DNA of 64,000 nucleotides from Pararobbsia silviterrae (GCF_003628125.1 NZ_RBZU01000011.1:186001-250000), one strand, 5' to 3'. Shown: positions 19,754 to 31,033, counted from the first letter of the stretch. Numbers and translations: made by a program. The notes: generated by a model from the letters alone, not told the origin.

Positions 19754-20013
19754 GCCGAGCGTGACGCATTCGTCTGGATCGGGCACCGGCGCTCGGGAAT
19801 CCGGCGCCCTAGCTTGGGCTGGGATCACACGACAGCCCGCACCCGTTCGTGCGCCGCCGAACCCACTGAACCCGTCGAACCGCGGGGGTCGGGCGGCTTG
19901 GCCGTGCCGAACCGGGAGGCGCCCGGTCGGCTCTATCCGATGCCGTCCGCGGGCATTTACCGCCCGTTACGAGTTCCTCGTGGTGCGGAGGCTGCCGGGC
20001 TGGTATCGGTCCG

Positions 20014-20019
20014 TATAAT
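20014..20019 (+). promoter_or_regulatory. Candidate -10 element of murJ, implying a very short leader
   Basis: A perfect TATAAT ends 10 bp before the murJ ATG at 20030. No good -35 is seen 16-18 bp upstream. If used, the transcript would start within a few bases of the initiation codon. Confidence 0.4.
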
Positions 20020-20029
20020 ACGCGCCAAC

Positions 20030-21580
20030 ATGAATCTACTCCGAGCCCTCCTCACCGTCAGCGGCTTCACGCTGCTCTCGCGGATCGCCGGACTCGCGCG
20101 CGAAGTGCTGATCGCACGTACGTTCGGCGCCAGTCCACTCACCGACGCCTTCAATGTCGCATTCCGGATCCCGAACCTGCTTCGGCGTCTTTCGGCCGAG
20201 GGCGCGTTTTCGCAGGCCTTCGTGCCGATCCTCGCCGAGTTCAAGCAGCAAAAGGGCCACGACGAGACCAAGGCGCTCGTCGACGCCATGTCGACGGTCC
20301 TGACCTGGGTGCTCTCGCTGCTGTCCCTGTTCGGCATGCTCGGCGCGTCGGCCGTCGTGTTCGCCGTCGCGACCGGCCTCAAGGACGAAGGCAACGGCTT
20401 CCCCGCCGCCGTGCACATGACGCGCGTGATGTTTCCCTACATCGCGCTGATTTCGCTGACCTCGCTGGCCGCGGGCGTGCTCAACGTCTATCGCAAGTTC
20501 TCGCTGCCCGCGTTCGCGCCCGTGCTGCTCAACGTGTCGTTCATTTTCGCGGCCCTCTTCGTCGCGCCCCACGTGGCCGTGCCGATCTACGCGCTCGCGT
20601 GGGCCGTGCTCGTGGGCGGCGTGCTCCAGTTCCTGGTGCAGCTTCCCGGGCTCAAGGAGATCGACATGCTGCCGCGCATCGGTCTGCATTTCATGCGCGC
20701 GCTCCGGCATCCGGGCGTCAAGCGCGTGCTCGCGAAGATGGTGCCGGCGACGTTCTCGGTGTCGGTCGCGCAAGTCAGTCTGATCATGAACACGAACATC
20801 GCGTCGCGGCTCGCCGCGGGCAGCGTCTCGTGGATCACCTATGCGGACCGGCTCATGGAATTTCCGAGCGCGATGCTCGGTGTCGCGCTCGGCACGATCC
20901 TGCTGCCGAGCCTCTCGAAAGCGCATAGCGACGCCGATCACGGCGAGTATTCGGCGCTGCTCGACTGGGGCCTGCGCCTGACGTTCCTGCTTGCGGCGCC
21001 GAGCGCGATCGCGCTGTTCTTCTTCGCGAAGCCGCTCGTCGCTTCGATTCTCGACTACGGCCGGTTCAACGCGCACGACGTCGAGATGGTGTCGCGCGCG
21101 CTGACCGCTTACGGCGTCGGGCTCGTCGGCCTGATCGTCGTCAAGATCCTGACGCCGGGCTTCTATGCGAAGCAGGACATCAAGACGCCGGTCAAGATCG
21201 CGCTCGTCGTGCTCGTCGTCACGCAGATCTGCAACTATCTGTTCGTACCGATCTTCGCGCACGCGGGCTTGGCGCTCGCGATCGGCGTCGGGGCCTGCCT
21301 GAACGGCGTGTTGCTCTATATCGGGCTCGTACGGCGCGGCATCTACAAGCCGTCGGCCGGTTGGGGCAAATTTCTCGTTCAGTTGCTCGGCGCGTGCCTC
21401 GTTCTGGCCGGCGTTCTGCTATGGTTGAGTCAGAGCTTCGACTGGGTGGGCCTGCGTCACACGCCGTTCGTGCGTTTGAGCCTGCTCGGCGCGAGCCTGG
21501 TCGCGGTGGCCGCGCTGTACTTCGGCATGCTGTGGGCAATGGGATTCAAGTACACGTTCTTCAAACGACGGGTCAGTTGA
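20030..21580 (+). CDS. murJ: Lipid II flippase MurJ (MviN)
   Basis: Inner-membrane flippase of the MOP superfamily that moves lipid II to the periplasmic face. 516 residues, about 14 membrane helices, with the family N-terminus SRIAGLAREVLIARTFGASPLTDAF (quoted in part), RRLSAEGAFSQAFVPI and the conserved PGFYAKQDIKTPVKIA motif. Length is typical. ATG 20030 is chosen because the family starts MNLLRAL; long upstream in-frame sequence is Arg/Pro-rich and not family-like. The stop overlaps the next ATG (TGATG), so SirB1 is translationally coupled. Confidence 0.96.
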   Translation: MNLLRALLTVSGFTLLSRIAGLAREVLIARTFGASPLTDAFNVAFRIPNLLRRLSAEGAFSQAFVPILAEFKQQKGHDETKALVDAMSTVLTWVLSLLSLFGMLGASAVVFAVATGLKDEGNGFPAAVHMTRVMFPYIALISLTSLAAGVLNVYRKFSLPAFAPVLLNVSFIFAALFVAPHVAVPIYALAWAVLVGGVLQFLVQLPGLKEIDMLPRIGLHFMRALRHPGVKRVLAKMVPATFSVSVAQVSLIMNTNIASRLAAGSVSWITYADRLMEFPSAMLGVALGTILLPSLSKAHSDADHGEYSALLDWGLRLTFLLAAPSAIALFFFAKPLVASILDYGRFNAHDVEMVSRALTAYGVGLVGLIVVKILTPGFYAKQDIKTPVKIALVVLVVTQICNYLFVPIFAHAGLALAIGVGACLNGVLLYIGLVRRGIYKPSAGWGKFLVQLLGACLVLAGVLLWLSQSFDWVGLRHTPFVRLSLLGASLVAVAALYFGMLWAMGFKYTFFKRRVS

Positions 21581-22434
21581 TGGCGACACGCCTGCTCGAA
21601 TACTTCGGCACGCTCGTGGCCGAAGATGTCGGTTTTCCACTGACGGAAGCGGCCCTTGCGATCGCTCAGGATGCCTATCCGGATCTCGATCTGCAGGGGT
21701 GTCTCGCGACGATCGACGAGTTCGCCTTGCGCGTGCGCAAGCGCATCGCGGCCGATGCGGGGATCACGCAGAAACTGCAGACGCTGAACCGGTTCTTTTT
21801 CGGCGAGCTCGGTTTCGGGGCGAATCTCAACGACTACAACGATCCCGACAACAGTCATCTGAACATCGTGATCCAGCGCCGGCGCGGCGTGCCGACTTCG
21901 CTGGCCGTGCTCTATCTCGAGATCAGCTCGCAGCTCGGGATCCCCGCGCGAGGCGTCTCGTTCCCCGGTCATTTCCTGCTGCGCGTGACGACGCCCGCGG
22001 GCGAGATCATGCTCGATCCGACGACGGGCGAAGCGCTGTCCGAGTCGCGTCTCGTCGATATGCTCGAACCGTATGTGCGCCAGCATTCGGGCGAATCGAT
22101 CTCGAGCGTGCTGCGCACGCTGCTGATGCCGGCGACCGATCGCGAGATCGTCGCCAAGATGCTGCGCACGTTGAAATCGCTCTATATCCAGACCGAGCGC
22201 TGGCAGCGCCTGCTCGCGATCCAGCAGCGGCTCGTCGTGCTGTTGCCCGAGCGGATCGAGGAGCGGCGCGACCGCGGGTTCGCGTTCGCGCGGCTCGATT
22301 TCTTCCGCCCCGCCGTCGAGGACCTCGAACGGTATCTCGAACTGCGGCCCGACGCCGACGACGCGACCGTCATCGAATCGCAGCTCGAAGAACTGCGTCA
22401 GCGTACGCGCGGCGGCGACGACGAGGCGCTGTAA
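21580..22434 (+). CDS. SirB1 family transglutaminase-like/TPR protein
   Basis: 284 residues. Residues 30-170 form the SirB1 N-terminal transglutaminase-like domain (LNRFFFGELGF, GVPTSLAVLYLEI, the His in FPGHFLLR, and LDPTTGEAL); the C-terminal third is TPR-like helical (LKSLYIQTERWQRLLAIQQRL). The usual catalytic Cys is replaced at PTSLAV, as is common in this family, so enzymatic activity is doubtful. Overlaps murJ by one base and probably shares its transcript. Function unknown. Confidence 0.87.
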   Translation: MATRLLEYFGTLVAEDVGFPLTEAALAIAQDAYPDLDLQGCLATIDEFALRVRKRIAADAGITQKLQTLNRFFFGELGFGANLNDYNDPDNSHLNIVIQRRRGVPTSLAVLYLEISSQLGIPARGVSFPGHFLLRVTTPAGEIMLDPTTGEALSESRLVDMLEPYVRQHSGESISSVLRTLLMPATDREIVAKMLRTLKSLYIQTERWQRLLAIQQRLVVLLPERIEERRDRGFAFARLDFFRPAVEDLERYLELRPDADDATVIESQLEELRQRTRGGDDEAL

Positions 22435-22468
22435 CGCGCGACACACCCGTCGCTCGCCGCGCGCGGCG

Positions 22469-22966
22469 TCATGCGTGTCGCGGATGCCCCGCTTCGACGG
22501 CCTCGCGCAGTCCCGGCTTGTAGCCGCACGCGAAGAAGACCTCGGCCACGAGGAAGATCGGCGCGATGAAGACCTGGAACAGGTTATCGGCGAGCGCCGG
22601 CTTGCGTCCTTCGAACGCGTGTCCGACCAGTTGCACGATCCATCCGCCGACGAACAGCACGCCGAACGCGATCCATGCGCCGGTCTGCGACAGATTCGCG
22701 TCGAGCCCGTGCGCGAGCGCGAGCAGCGCCCCGAGCACGATCGTCGACGCGAGCGCGAGCGGGCCGTCGAGACGGAAGTAATAGACGAGCAACGGCACGA
22801 CGAGGACGTCGGCGAGCGTGATGCCCGAGTGCCCGATCGGTACCCATGACAACGCGAGCATGACGGCGAGCACGATCGCGGGGACGCCGACGAAATGCGT
22901 CGCCTTGTTCTTCGGATTGCGGTGGTAGCGCTGATAAATCGACATCTGCTCGGCAAGCGACTTCAT
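22469..22966 (-). CDS. Mpo1/YGL010w-like (DUF962) membrane protein
   Basis: 165-residue polytopic protein with about four hydrophobic helices. It has the family's histidine motifs: YHRNPKNKATHFVGVP near residue 14 and VGHAFEGRKPAL in the C-terminal half. The yeast member Mpo1 is an Fe(II) dioxygenase that alpha-oxidises 2-hydroxy fatty acids. The histidines needed for metal binding are present here, so a related lipid oxidation is plausible but inferred. Convergent with SirB1. Confidence 0.85.
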   Translation of the reverse strand: MKSLAEQMSIYQRYHRNPKNKATHFVGVPAIVLAVMLALSWVPIGHSGITLADVLVVPLLVYYFRLDGPLALASTIVLGALLALAHGLDANLSQTGAWIAFGVLFVGGWIVQLVGHAFEGRKPALADNLFQVFIAPIFLVAEVFFACGYKPGLREAVEAGHPRHA

Positions 22967-23166
22967 GCGGGGCCTCCTGATCGTCGTGTCTTGTTGTTAT
23001 GGGTGCGCAGCCTGCCCGGTGCGGCGGCACGGGCGACGCGTGACGGGCCGACTGCCCGCGAGCGGACAGCCGCACGACGCCGCGCGTACGTTCGATTGTA
23101 GGCCGGCACGCGCCTTTTTCGCGCCGGTCGCCCCGCGTTTGGAGGCGCCGCTCGAACGCGCCGCGC

Positions 23167-23243
23167 GGGCGCCGTTCGAGGTCCGCTTGCGGCCTGCTCG
23201 TGGCCCGTTTGTGGCCCGTTCGTGACCTGCTTGCGGCCCGTTT
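23167..23243. repeat. Degenerate 11-bp tandem repeat, about 7 units
   Basis: Head-to-tail 11-bp units of the form G(T/C)GGCCCGTT(T/C), with the central pair GTGGCCCGTTT and GTGGCCCGTTC differing at one base and the outer ones more divergent. It fills part of the 22967-23290 gap between two minus-strand genes. No other feature is seen in that gap. Confidence 0.65.
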
Positions 23244-23290
23244 CGTGCGTGCGGGTCGCGTGCGTCCGGCACCGGCCCGCGTCCGCCGGT

Positions 23291-24049
23291 CTATTTGGGC
23301 TGCATCCGGATCGCGCCGTCGAGGCGGATCACTTCGCCGTTGAGCATCGGGTTCGCGAGGATCTGCTGAACGAGCATGGCGTACTCGACCGGCTTGCCGA
23401 GCCGCGACGGGAACGGCACGCTCGCGCCGAGCGCGTCCTGGACCTCCTGCGGCATGCCGAGCAGCATGGGCGTCTCGAAGATGCCCGGCGCGATCGTCAT
23501 GACGCGGATACCGCTGCGCGCGAGATCGCGCGCGATCGGCAGCGTCATGGCGACGATGCCGCCTTTCGAGGCCGCATAGGCCGCCTGGCCGATCTGCCCG
23601 TCGTAGGCGGCGACCGATGCCGTATTGATGATGACGCCGCGTTCCTGATCGCCGTTCGGGTCGAGCGACTGCATCGCGGCGGCCGCGAGCCGGATCATGT
23701 TGAACGTGCCGATCAGGTTGATCGACACCGTCTTCGCAAACAGGTCGAGCGGGTGAGGGCCGTCTTTGCCGACGGTCTTCGCGGCCGGCGCGACGCCCGC
23801 GCAATTGACGAGGCCGCGCACGGGACCGAGGCCGGCAGCCGCCGTGACCACGGCGCGTGCGTCGGCCTCGCGCGTCACGTCGCATGAAGCGAATGCGGCG
23901 CCGATCTCGCGCGCGAGCGCCGTGCCCGCATCGATGTTGAGATCCGCGATGACGACACGGCCGCCTTGCTCCGCGAGCCGTCGCGCTGTGCCGGCGCCGA
24001 GGCCCGACGCGCCGCCGGTCACGATAAAAACGTTGTCCTGGATCTGCAT
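23291..24049 (-). CDS. SDR family 3-hydroxyacyl-CoA dehydrogenase (type II-like)
   Basis: 252-residue short-chain dehydrogenase. Cofactor loop [15 protein letters not shown] near residue 11, an Asp after the second strand (IADLN, favouring NAD(H)), N-C-A-G-V-A, and the catalytic Ser-Tyr-Lys in [23 protein letters not shown]. The pattern matches 3-hydroxyacyl-CoA dehydrogenase type 2 (HSD17B10-like), which acts in fatty-acid or branched-chain acyl-CoA oxidation. ATG 24049 is chosen because it starts the Rossmann strand; the frame runs further to 24151 through non-family sequence. Substrate not provable from sequence. Confidence 0.88.
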   Translation of the reverse strand: MQIQDNVFIVTGGASGLGAGTARRLAEQGGRVVIADLNIDAGTALAREIGAAFASCDVTREADARAVVTAAAGLGPVRGLVNCAGVAPAAKTVGKDGPHPLDLFAKTVSINLIGTFNMIRLAAAAMQSLDPNGDQERGVIINTASVAAYDGQIGQAAYAASKGGIVAMTLPIARDLARSGIRVMTIAPGIFETPMLLGMPQEVQDALGASVPFPSRLGKPVEYAMLVQQILANPMLNGEVIRLDGAIRMQPK

Positions 24050-24206
24050 GTCGCGTGCTCCTTGTCGGCGTTCAGCGAAGGGCCGGCATCGGATCGATGC
24101 CGGTCGTACAGAGGCGAGACCGTCTGTGACCGTCTCGCGCGGATCGGGCATGACACTGCGGGTTCACCGGCGCGTGCGAGGCGTCCCGATTGCGTTCGCG
24201 CGCGCG

Positions 24207-24231
24207 AAAAAAAAGCGACCCGAGGGTCGCC
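24207..24231 (-). terminator. Intrinsic terminator after adk
   Basis: Short perfect hairpin GCGACCC/GGGTCGC with a 2-base loop, followed on the minus strand by eight T. It lies 35 bp beyond the adk stop codon. Confidence 0.85.
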
Positions 24232-24265
24232 TGTGTCCGTCGCGAGATCGCGTCGCGTGCCTCGC

Positions 24266-25790
<1,525 letters not shown>

Positions 25791-25794
<4 letters not shown>

Positions 25795-25994
25795 CGATCC
25801 CCGGCGGGACCGGGCTCGACGAGGGTGCCTTCGACAGTTTGACGGGCTTCGCCGACGAGCATCACGGGAATGCCGTCGCGGATCGGGTACGCGAGTTTAT
25901 CGACGCTGCAGATCAGTTCTTGCGCGGCGCGGTCGTGCGTCAGCGGGCCCTTGCACAACGGGCAGACTAGAATTTCAAGCAGGCGTGCGTCCAC
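25791..25994 (-). CDS. Trm112 family (YcaR-like) small zinc-ribbon protein
   Basis: 67 residues beginning [16 protein letters not shown], with one C-x2-C pair, and [13 protein letters not shown]. Trm112 proteins are activators or chaperones of methyltransferases in eukaryotes; the bacterial role is unknown. I chose GTG 25994 because it starts the family and has GGAG 7 bp upstream; an ATG at 26018 is in frame but less likely. It overlaps lpxK by 20 bp and kdsB by 4 bp. Confidence 0.88.
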
Positions 25995-27006
25995 GAAGTT
26001 TCTCCACAACAAGCGCAATCAGGCGCGGGTCCAGGACGGCATCGACCGGGACGGCCCAGAGCCGGTCGTCGCGCCAGGCGGAGCATTTTACCGCATCCTT
26101 TTCCGTGATCAGGACGGTGTCGACGTCGTCGTCGATAAATGGGTTCGAATCGAAACGGTAATGATCGGGCAGCGCGCGCGTCGACGGCACGATGCCTTGC
26201 GCGCGCAACGTCGCGAAGAAGCGCTCGGGCGCGCCGATACCGGCCGCCGCGAGCACGCGCGCATGCGCGAACTGCGCGAGCGGTCTGCGCAGCGCCGGGT
26301 TCGCGACGTTCCATGCATCGCCGGGCGCGAGCCGCAGCGCGAACGTGTTGGGCCAGGGCGGCAGCGCACGGTCGTACGGGTTATTCACGAGCGTCGCGTC
26401 GCGCGCGCGCGACAACGGTTCGCGCAGCGGTCCGGCGGGCAGCAGAAAGCCATTGCCGCCGAGCCGATGGTCGAAGACGACGATTTCGGCGTCGCGCGCA
26501 AGCCGGTAGTGCTGGAGCCCGTCGTCGCTGATCACGACGTCGACGTCGGGGTGCGCGGCGCGCAGCGCGCGCACCGCGCGGATACGGTCCGGGTGCACGA
26601 AGACGGGGGCCGCGCTGCGCCGCCGGATCAGCAAGGGCTCGTCGCCGGCGTGCGCCGCGTTCGAGGCGACACGGACTTCGACAGGCACGCTCACTTTCGC
26701 CCCGTAGCCGCGCGACACGATGCCGGGCGTGAAGCCCGCCTCGCGCAGCGCATGCGCGAGCGCGATGACGGTCGGCGTTTTGCCGGTGCCGCCGACGGTC
26801 ACGTTGCCGACGACGACGACCGGAATGCCGGCATGCTCGACCGTGCGCAGCCCGAGCCGAAAACTCGCGCGACGCGCGGCGGCGATCGCGCCGAACACGA
26901 GCGACAGCGGCCACAGCGCCCACGCGAATCCGCCGCGTTTTTGCCATGCGCGCGTAATGAAGAGTTCGGCCTGTGCCGAGCGGGTCGAGGTCAAGACGGG
27001 AGTCAC
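25975..27006 (-). CDS. lpxK: Tetraacyldisaccharide 4'-kinase
   Basis: LpxK phosphorylates the lipid A disaccharide at the 4' position at the inner-membrane face. 343 residues: an N-terminal amphipathic/hydrophobic helix ([15 protein letters not shown]), P-loop [21 protein letters not shown], and [12 protein letters not shown] with catalytic residues. The start is GTG 27006 with no strong ribosome-binding site. It heads a coupled lpxK-Trm112-kdsB set. Confidence 0.95.
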   Translation of the reverse strand: MTPVLTSTRSAQAELFITRAWQKRGGFAWALWPLSLVFGAIAAARRASFRLGLRTVEHAGIPVVVVGNVTVGGTGKTPTVIALAHALREAGFTPGIVSRGYGAKVSVPVEVRVASNAAHAGDEPLLIRRRSAAPVFVHPDRIRAVRALRAAHPDVDVVISDDGLQHYRLARDAEIVVFDHRLGGNGFLLPAGPLREPLSRARDATLVNNPYDRALPPWPNTFALRLAPGDAWNVANPALRRPLAQFAHARVLAAAGIGAPERFFATLRAQGIVPSTRALPDHYRFDSNPFIDDDVDTVLITEKDAVKCSAWRDDRLWAVPVDAVLDPRLIALVVEKLRGRTPA

Positions 27007-27650
27007 TCAGGAAACGCACGAAGCGTGAGCCGGCCGCGCGAAGCTTGCAATTTTTTCGCGGAGGGCCGGCGACTGGCTCAGCACTGTAGCCTGAGCCGCG
27101 CCCTCGGACAAGGTCGCCGAGCCCGCGCGAACGCCCGGCGAGCCGCCTCCGCGCGGGTTGGGCGGCTATCCCCAGTTGCTGTGGATAACTTTGTGAAGAA
27201 CTCTGCTAAATCCGGCATAAGTCGTTCATCCGGCAAGAATTGCGTTGGCGTGCCGTGTTTTGAGGCTTCTCGGTAAAGTACGCAGCCGCACACATCTTTT
27301 TGCCGCCGCCGGCGCTTGACATTTCCCGCAAACCTATGCCTGGCAAGGCTCCGCGCGATTCGGGCAAAACTCTCTGACACGGCAGAAATTGCCGCAAAGC
27401 CAAGCGCCATGCGGGTTTCAGTGTGCGCGACCGCACATTTCTCAGACCAGACGCGTGGATCGGGCGCCGATGTGGATAGCTTCGAGCCCGCGTTTTAAAA
27501 ACCATGCCCGGGCCCGTGGTTTGCGACCCTCGCTTGGTTGAGCTTGCGGCCGAGGCGGGCGTCGCACGGGATGCCGGTTCGTGGGGCTATCTCGTGATCG
27601 GGCCCCGATGTCGGTTAAGCTTGACATCCCCGCAAAGCTGACGAGCTCAG
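27007..27650. promoter_or_regulatory. Divergent lpxK/xseA intergenic region with DnaA-box-like sites
   Basis: 644 bp, partly lower in GC than its surroundings. It contains a consensus DnaA box on the minus strand (TGTGGATAA, 27180-27188), a 7/9 match facing it on the plus strand (CTATCCCCA, 27166-27174), and an 8/9 box (TGTGGATAG, 27471-27479). The first two form an inverted pair five bases apart. Genes dnaA and dnaN are not nearby, so this looks like a DnaA-titrating or DnaA-regulated site rather than oriC. No gene is evident. Confidence 0.5.
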
Positions 27651-29042
27651 ATGAATCGAGACGACGACTGGCCGAATTCACGCGCCTCGGAGACGCCGAT
27701 GAGCGGCGGCGACCTCGTCCTGCCTGTGTCGGCGCTCAATCGCGCGATCGCGAACGTGCTCGAACGCGCGTTTCCGCTTGCCTGGATCGCCGGCGAGGTC
27801 TCGAATTTCACGCGCGCCGCGAGCGGCCACTGGTATTTCTCGATCAAGGATGCGTCGGCGCAGATCCGCTGCGTGATGTTTCGCGGACGCGCGCAATACG
27901 CCGATTTCACGCCGCGCGAAGGCGACCGCATCGAGGTCCGCGCGCTTGTCGCGATGTACGAACCGCGCGGCGAACTCCAGCTCAATGTCGAACAGGTCCG
28001 GCGCACGGGGCAGGGGCGGCTGTTCGAGGCGTTCCTCAAACTCAAGCAGCAGCTCGAATCCGAAGGGTTGTTCGATGCGCAGCGCAAGCGCGCGCTGCCG
28101 ACGCATCCGCGTGCGATCGGCGTCGTCACGTCGCTCGCGGCCGCCGCGTTGCGCGATGTCGTCACGACGCTCGTGCGCCGCGCGCCGCATGTGCCGGTGA
28201 TCGTCTATCCGGCGCCCGTGCAGGGCGCGGATTCGGCACAGCGCTTGCGCGAGATGGTCGAACGCGCGGGCCGGCGCGACGAGGTCGACGTCCTGATCGT
28301 ATGTCGCGGCGGCGGATCGATCGAGGATCTCTGGTCGTTCAACGACGAGGCGCTCGCGCGTGCGATCGCGAGCTCGCCGATTCCCGTCGTGAGCGGCGTC
28401 GGTCACGAAACCGACTTCACGATCGCCGACTTCGCGGCCGATGTGCGCGCGCCGACGCCGACCGGCGCGGCCGAACTCGCGAGTCCGCAGCGCGCGTTGC
28501 TCGTGCGCGAACTCGGCCATCACCATGCGCAGCTCGCGCGCGCGCTCGAACGCGGTATCGAACGCCGCGCGCAGCAGATCGACTGGCTCGCGCGGCGGCT
28601 CGTGAGCCCCGCCGAGCGTCTGGCACGCCAGCGGCAGCAGCTCGACCAATGGGCGACGCGGCTCGCGCGCGCGGCGCGCGGCACGACCCAGCATGCGCGT
28701 GCGCGCTTTGCGCTGCTCGACATGCGGTGGCGCCGGCAACGTCCCGATCTCGCGGCCGAGATCGCGCGGATCGCCCAGGCGCGCGCGCGGCTGACCCAAT
28801 CGTTCGAGCGCGCGCACGAGCGGCGTCTCGCGTGCGTGCGCGAACTTCGCGCGCGTGCCGAATTGCTGAGCCCGCGCCGCACGCTCGAACGCGGATACGC
28901 GGCCGTGCTCGACGCCAAGGGACACGCGGTGCGCGACCCGCGCGCGCTCGAACGCGGCCGCCGCGTCACCGTGCATCTCGCCGACGGTTCGGCCGACATC
29001 GGGATTACCGACGTCCAGCCCCGGCTCGATACCGAGTTCTAG
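27651..29042 (+). CDS. xseA: Exodeoxyribonuclease VII large subunit
   Basis: Catalytic subunit of the single-strand exonuclease ExoVII. 463 residues: N-terminal OB fold (SNFTRAASGHWYFSIKDASAQIRCVMF, quoted in part by its ends SNFT and CVMF), catalytic core with GVVTSLAAAALRD, CRGGGSIEDLWSFN and SGVGHETDFTIADFAADVRAPTPT, then a long Arg/Ala-rich coiled coil (about 310-420). The expected small subunit XseB is not in the window. ATG 27651 is the first start; MSGGD 16 codons later is an alternative. Confidence 0.96.
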   Translation: MNRDDDWPNSRASETPMSGGDLVLPVSALNRAIANVLERAFPLAWIAGEVSNFTRAASGHWYFSIKDASAQIRCVMFRGRAQYADFTPREGDRIEVRALVAMYEPRGELQLNVEQVRRTGQGRLFEAFLKLKQQLESEGLFDAQRKRALPTHPRAIGVVTSLAAAALRDVVTTLVRRAPHVPVIVYPAPVQGADSAQRLREMVERAGRRDEVDVLIVCRGGGSIEDLWSFNDEALARAIASSPIPVVSGVGHETDFTIADFAADVRAPTPTGAAELASPQRALLVRELGHHHAQLARALERGIERRAQQIDWLARRLVSPAERLARQRQQLDQWATRLARAARGTTQHARARFALLDMRWRRQRPDLAAEIARIAQARARLTQSFERAHERRLACVRELRARAELLSPRRTLERGYAAVLDAKGHAVRDPRALERGRRVTVHLADGSADIGITDVQPRLDTEF

Positions 29043-29242
29043 GACGAGGGCCGCCATGCACGCGTCGTCGATATCGCATTCATCCGGTCCGATATGCCGC
29101 CTCGCGGCGCGTCGCGACGGGCATGAAAATCGCGGGGACCCCTCATGATGCGTGATCGCCTACAATCCGAAGTCGCGCGTCACGCCGAGCATCAACGGTA
29201 GTCCCCGCCCCGTTTTATTCAAGTCCCCCCACAACAGGAAGA

Positions 29243-29827
29243 ATGACCATGGAACATACGTTGCCGCCGCTGCCGTACGCCAAGAACGCACTCGCGCCGC
29301 ATATCTCGGAAGAGACGCTCGAGTTTCACTATGGCAAGCATCACCAGACCTACGTCACGAACCTGAACAAGCTGATCCCGGGCACCGAGTTCGAGAACCT
29401 CTCGCTCGAGGAGATCGTCAAGAAGTCGTCGGGCGGCGTGTTCAACAACGCGGCGCAGATCTGGAATCACACGTTCTTCTGGAACAGCCTGAAGCCGGGC
29501 GGCAGCCAGCCCACGGGCAAGCTCGCCGAAGCGATCAACGCGAAGTACGGCTCGTACGACAAGTTCAAGGAAGAGTTCACGAAGGTCGCCGTCGGCACGT
29601 TCGGTTCGGGCTGGGCATGGCTCGTCAAGAAGCCGGACGGCTCGCTCGACATCGTCTCGACGAGCAACGCCGCGACGCCGCTGACGACCGATGCGAAGCC
29701 GCTGCTCACGCTCGACGTTTGGGAACACGCGTACTACATCGACTATCGCAATGCGCGTCCGAAGTTCGTCGAGGCATTCTGGAGCCTCGTGAACTGGGAC
29801 TTCGCGGCGCAAAACTTCGGCGCTTGA
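29243..29827 (+). CDS. sodB: Iron superoxide dismutase
   Basis: Cytoplasmic dismutation of superoxide. 194 residues with metal ligands His29 (in FHYGKHH), His in WNHTFFW, and Asp and His in [12 protein letters not shown]. The Fe-type signature is [14 protein letters not shown] with Gln in the active-site position of the N-terminal half. AGGA lies 7 bp upstream of ATG 29243. 200 bp after xseA, the usual Burkholderia order. A bidirectional terminator follows. Confidence 0.97.
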   Translation: MTMEHTLPPLPYAKNALAPHISEETLEFHYGKHHQTYVTNLNKLIPGTEFENLSLEEIVKKSSGGVFNNAAQIWNHTFFWNSLKPGGSQPTGKLAEAINAKYGSYDKFKEEFTKVAVGTFGSGWAWLVKKPDGSLDIVSTSNAATPLTTDAKPLLTLDVWEHAYYIDYRNARPKFVEAFWSLVNWDFAAQNFGA

Positions 29828-29958
29828 TTGCGTCGATCCGGATGGATCGATGTCGGCGCCGGCGTCGCGCGGATCGTGGCGCATGCCGACTCGTATCGTC
29901 CGATTGCCGTTGACGTGCGCGGCGCGCATCGAATCATCGCGATGTCGCAGGCGTCGCA

Positions 29959-29995
29959 CAAAAAAGCCCTCGTCCTGGCACGAGGGTTTTTTTTC
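29959..29995. terminator. Bidirectional intrinsic terminator between sodB and the ATP-grasp gene
   Basis: Stem AAAAAAGCCCTCGT / ACGAGGGTTTTTTT with a 6-base loop. The A-run and T-run flank both sides, so it serves sodB (+) and the convergent ATP-grasp gene (-), whose stop is 9 bp away. Confidence 0.9.
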
Positions 29996-30003
29996 GCCCG
30001 CGC

Positions 30004-30963
30004 TTATGCCGCGCGGCTGCCGCTTGCCAGATGTGCGGCGAGCGCCGCCGAGATCGGCAGGCCCGTCATCATCTCGATGTAGAGGAACTGGCCCGCGGGA
30101 TTGATTTCGAGGAACACATACCGTCCATCGGGAGTGCGCCGGAGATCGATCGCGCCGTATTCCAGGCCCATCTCGCGCATCAGCGCGAGCAGCGCCGCGT
30201 GGACCGCGGGCGGTAACGAGCAGGCCGTGTAGCGCGTGTCGAGGTTCATGCGCACGTCGGTCGGATAGGCGGCCGCGCGGACGTCGGTGCCGGCCGCGAA
30301 GATCGCGTCGCCGACGACGATCGCCCGGATATCCGCGTCGGCTTCGACGAAGCGCTGGAAGATGACGGGCGTCTCGCGCACGGTGTCGGCGAACGCCATG
30401 TCCGCCTGTGTGAGCCGCCGGGTTTCCCGCCAGGTCTGAGGCAGCGCGAGAAACTGTTTGTAGATCACGTTGCCGTCGTGCTCGCGCCAGAATGCGCGCG
30501 CGGCATCGGGGTCGCTCGTGATCAGCGTGGCGGGGATCTCGAGGCCCGCCTGCTGCGCAAGCTTCAATTGCCACGGTTTGTCGGACGCGATCGCATCCTT
30601 CGAGGGCGCATTGATCCAGAACGCATCGAGCGACTGCCAGAGGCCCCGGAACGCGGTCTGCGCTTCCGACATCGCGAACTGCCGATAATGCGGATCCGTC
30701 ATGGCCGCCGACAAGGCGAACGGTTGCGGCCGGCGCCACCAGATCGCGCCGATCTCGCCGAGGTCCGAGACATGGCCGTCCGCATGATGCAGGCCGTAGG
30801 TTCGCGCGCCGCCTCGAAAGTCCATCGAGACCGACAGGCGCTGTGAAAAGGCCGAGAGATCGAGCAACGCCGTATCGACGCCGCGCATGCCGGCGAGCGC
30901 CCGCATGACCGCGAGGGCGTGGGGGTCGTCGAGGGACGAGACGATCAGGATTTTCAAGGGCAC
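30004..30963 (-). CDS. MvdC/MvdD-like ATP-grasp ligase (putative peptide maturase)
   Basis: 319 residues. The N-terminal pre-ATP-grasp domain carries IGAIWWRRPQPF (residues 71-82), typical of the MvdC/MvdD group that cyclises microviridin-type peptides. The ATP-grasp domain has Lys134, Lys169 (VIYKQF), the Q-R-F-V hinge (203-206), D211-I-R-A-I-V-V, Asp273, and the metal-binding E286-I-N288-P-A-G-Q. All expected catalytic positions are present. It lies 70 bp downstream of a proline-rich repeat protein on the same strand, the usual precursor-then-ligase order of ATP-grasp-modified peptides. RimK-like amino-acid ligation to a protein is an alternative. Substrate inferred from context only. Confidence 0.8.
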   Translation of the reverse strand: MPLKILIVSSLDDPHALAVMRALAGMRGVDTALLDLSAFSQRLSVSMDFRGGARTYGLHHADGHVSDLGEIGAIWWRRPQPFALSAAMTDPHYRQFAMSEAQTAFRGLWQSLDAFWINAPSKDAIASDKPWQLKLAQQAGLEIPATLITSDPDAARAFWREHDGNVIYKQFLALPQTWRETRRLTQADMAFADTVRETPVIFQRFVEADADIRAIVVGDAIFAAGTDVRAAAYPTDVRMNLDTRYTACSLPPAVHAALLALMREMGLEYGAIDLRRTPDGRYVFLEINPAGQFLYIEMMTGLPISAALAAHLASGSRAA

Positions 30964-31033
30964 ATGCCTCGATCAAGTGCGCCGCGCACGCCGATGCGCG
31001 CACGGCGCGATGGCGTGCGCGTCGGCGTATCGG

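Noticed and set aside
23167-23243. CRISPR array
   Set aside because: Units are contiguous 11-mers with no spacers; the same applies to the repeats at 33070 and 48086.
27166-27479. Chromosomal replication origin
   Set aside because: Only three DnaA-like boxes, no AT-rich unwinding repeats, and neither dnaA, dnaN, gyrB nor parAB is near.
27490-27610. Structured RNA such as 4.5S or 6S in the lpxK/xseA gap
   Set aside because: GC-rich inverted segments exist, but none of the conserved sequence blocks of these RNAs is present.
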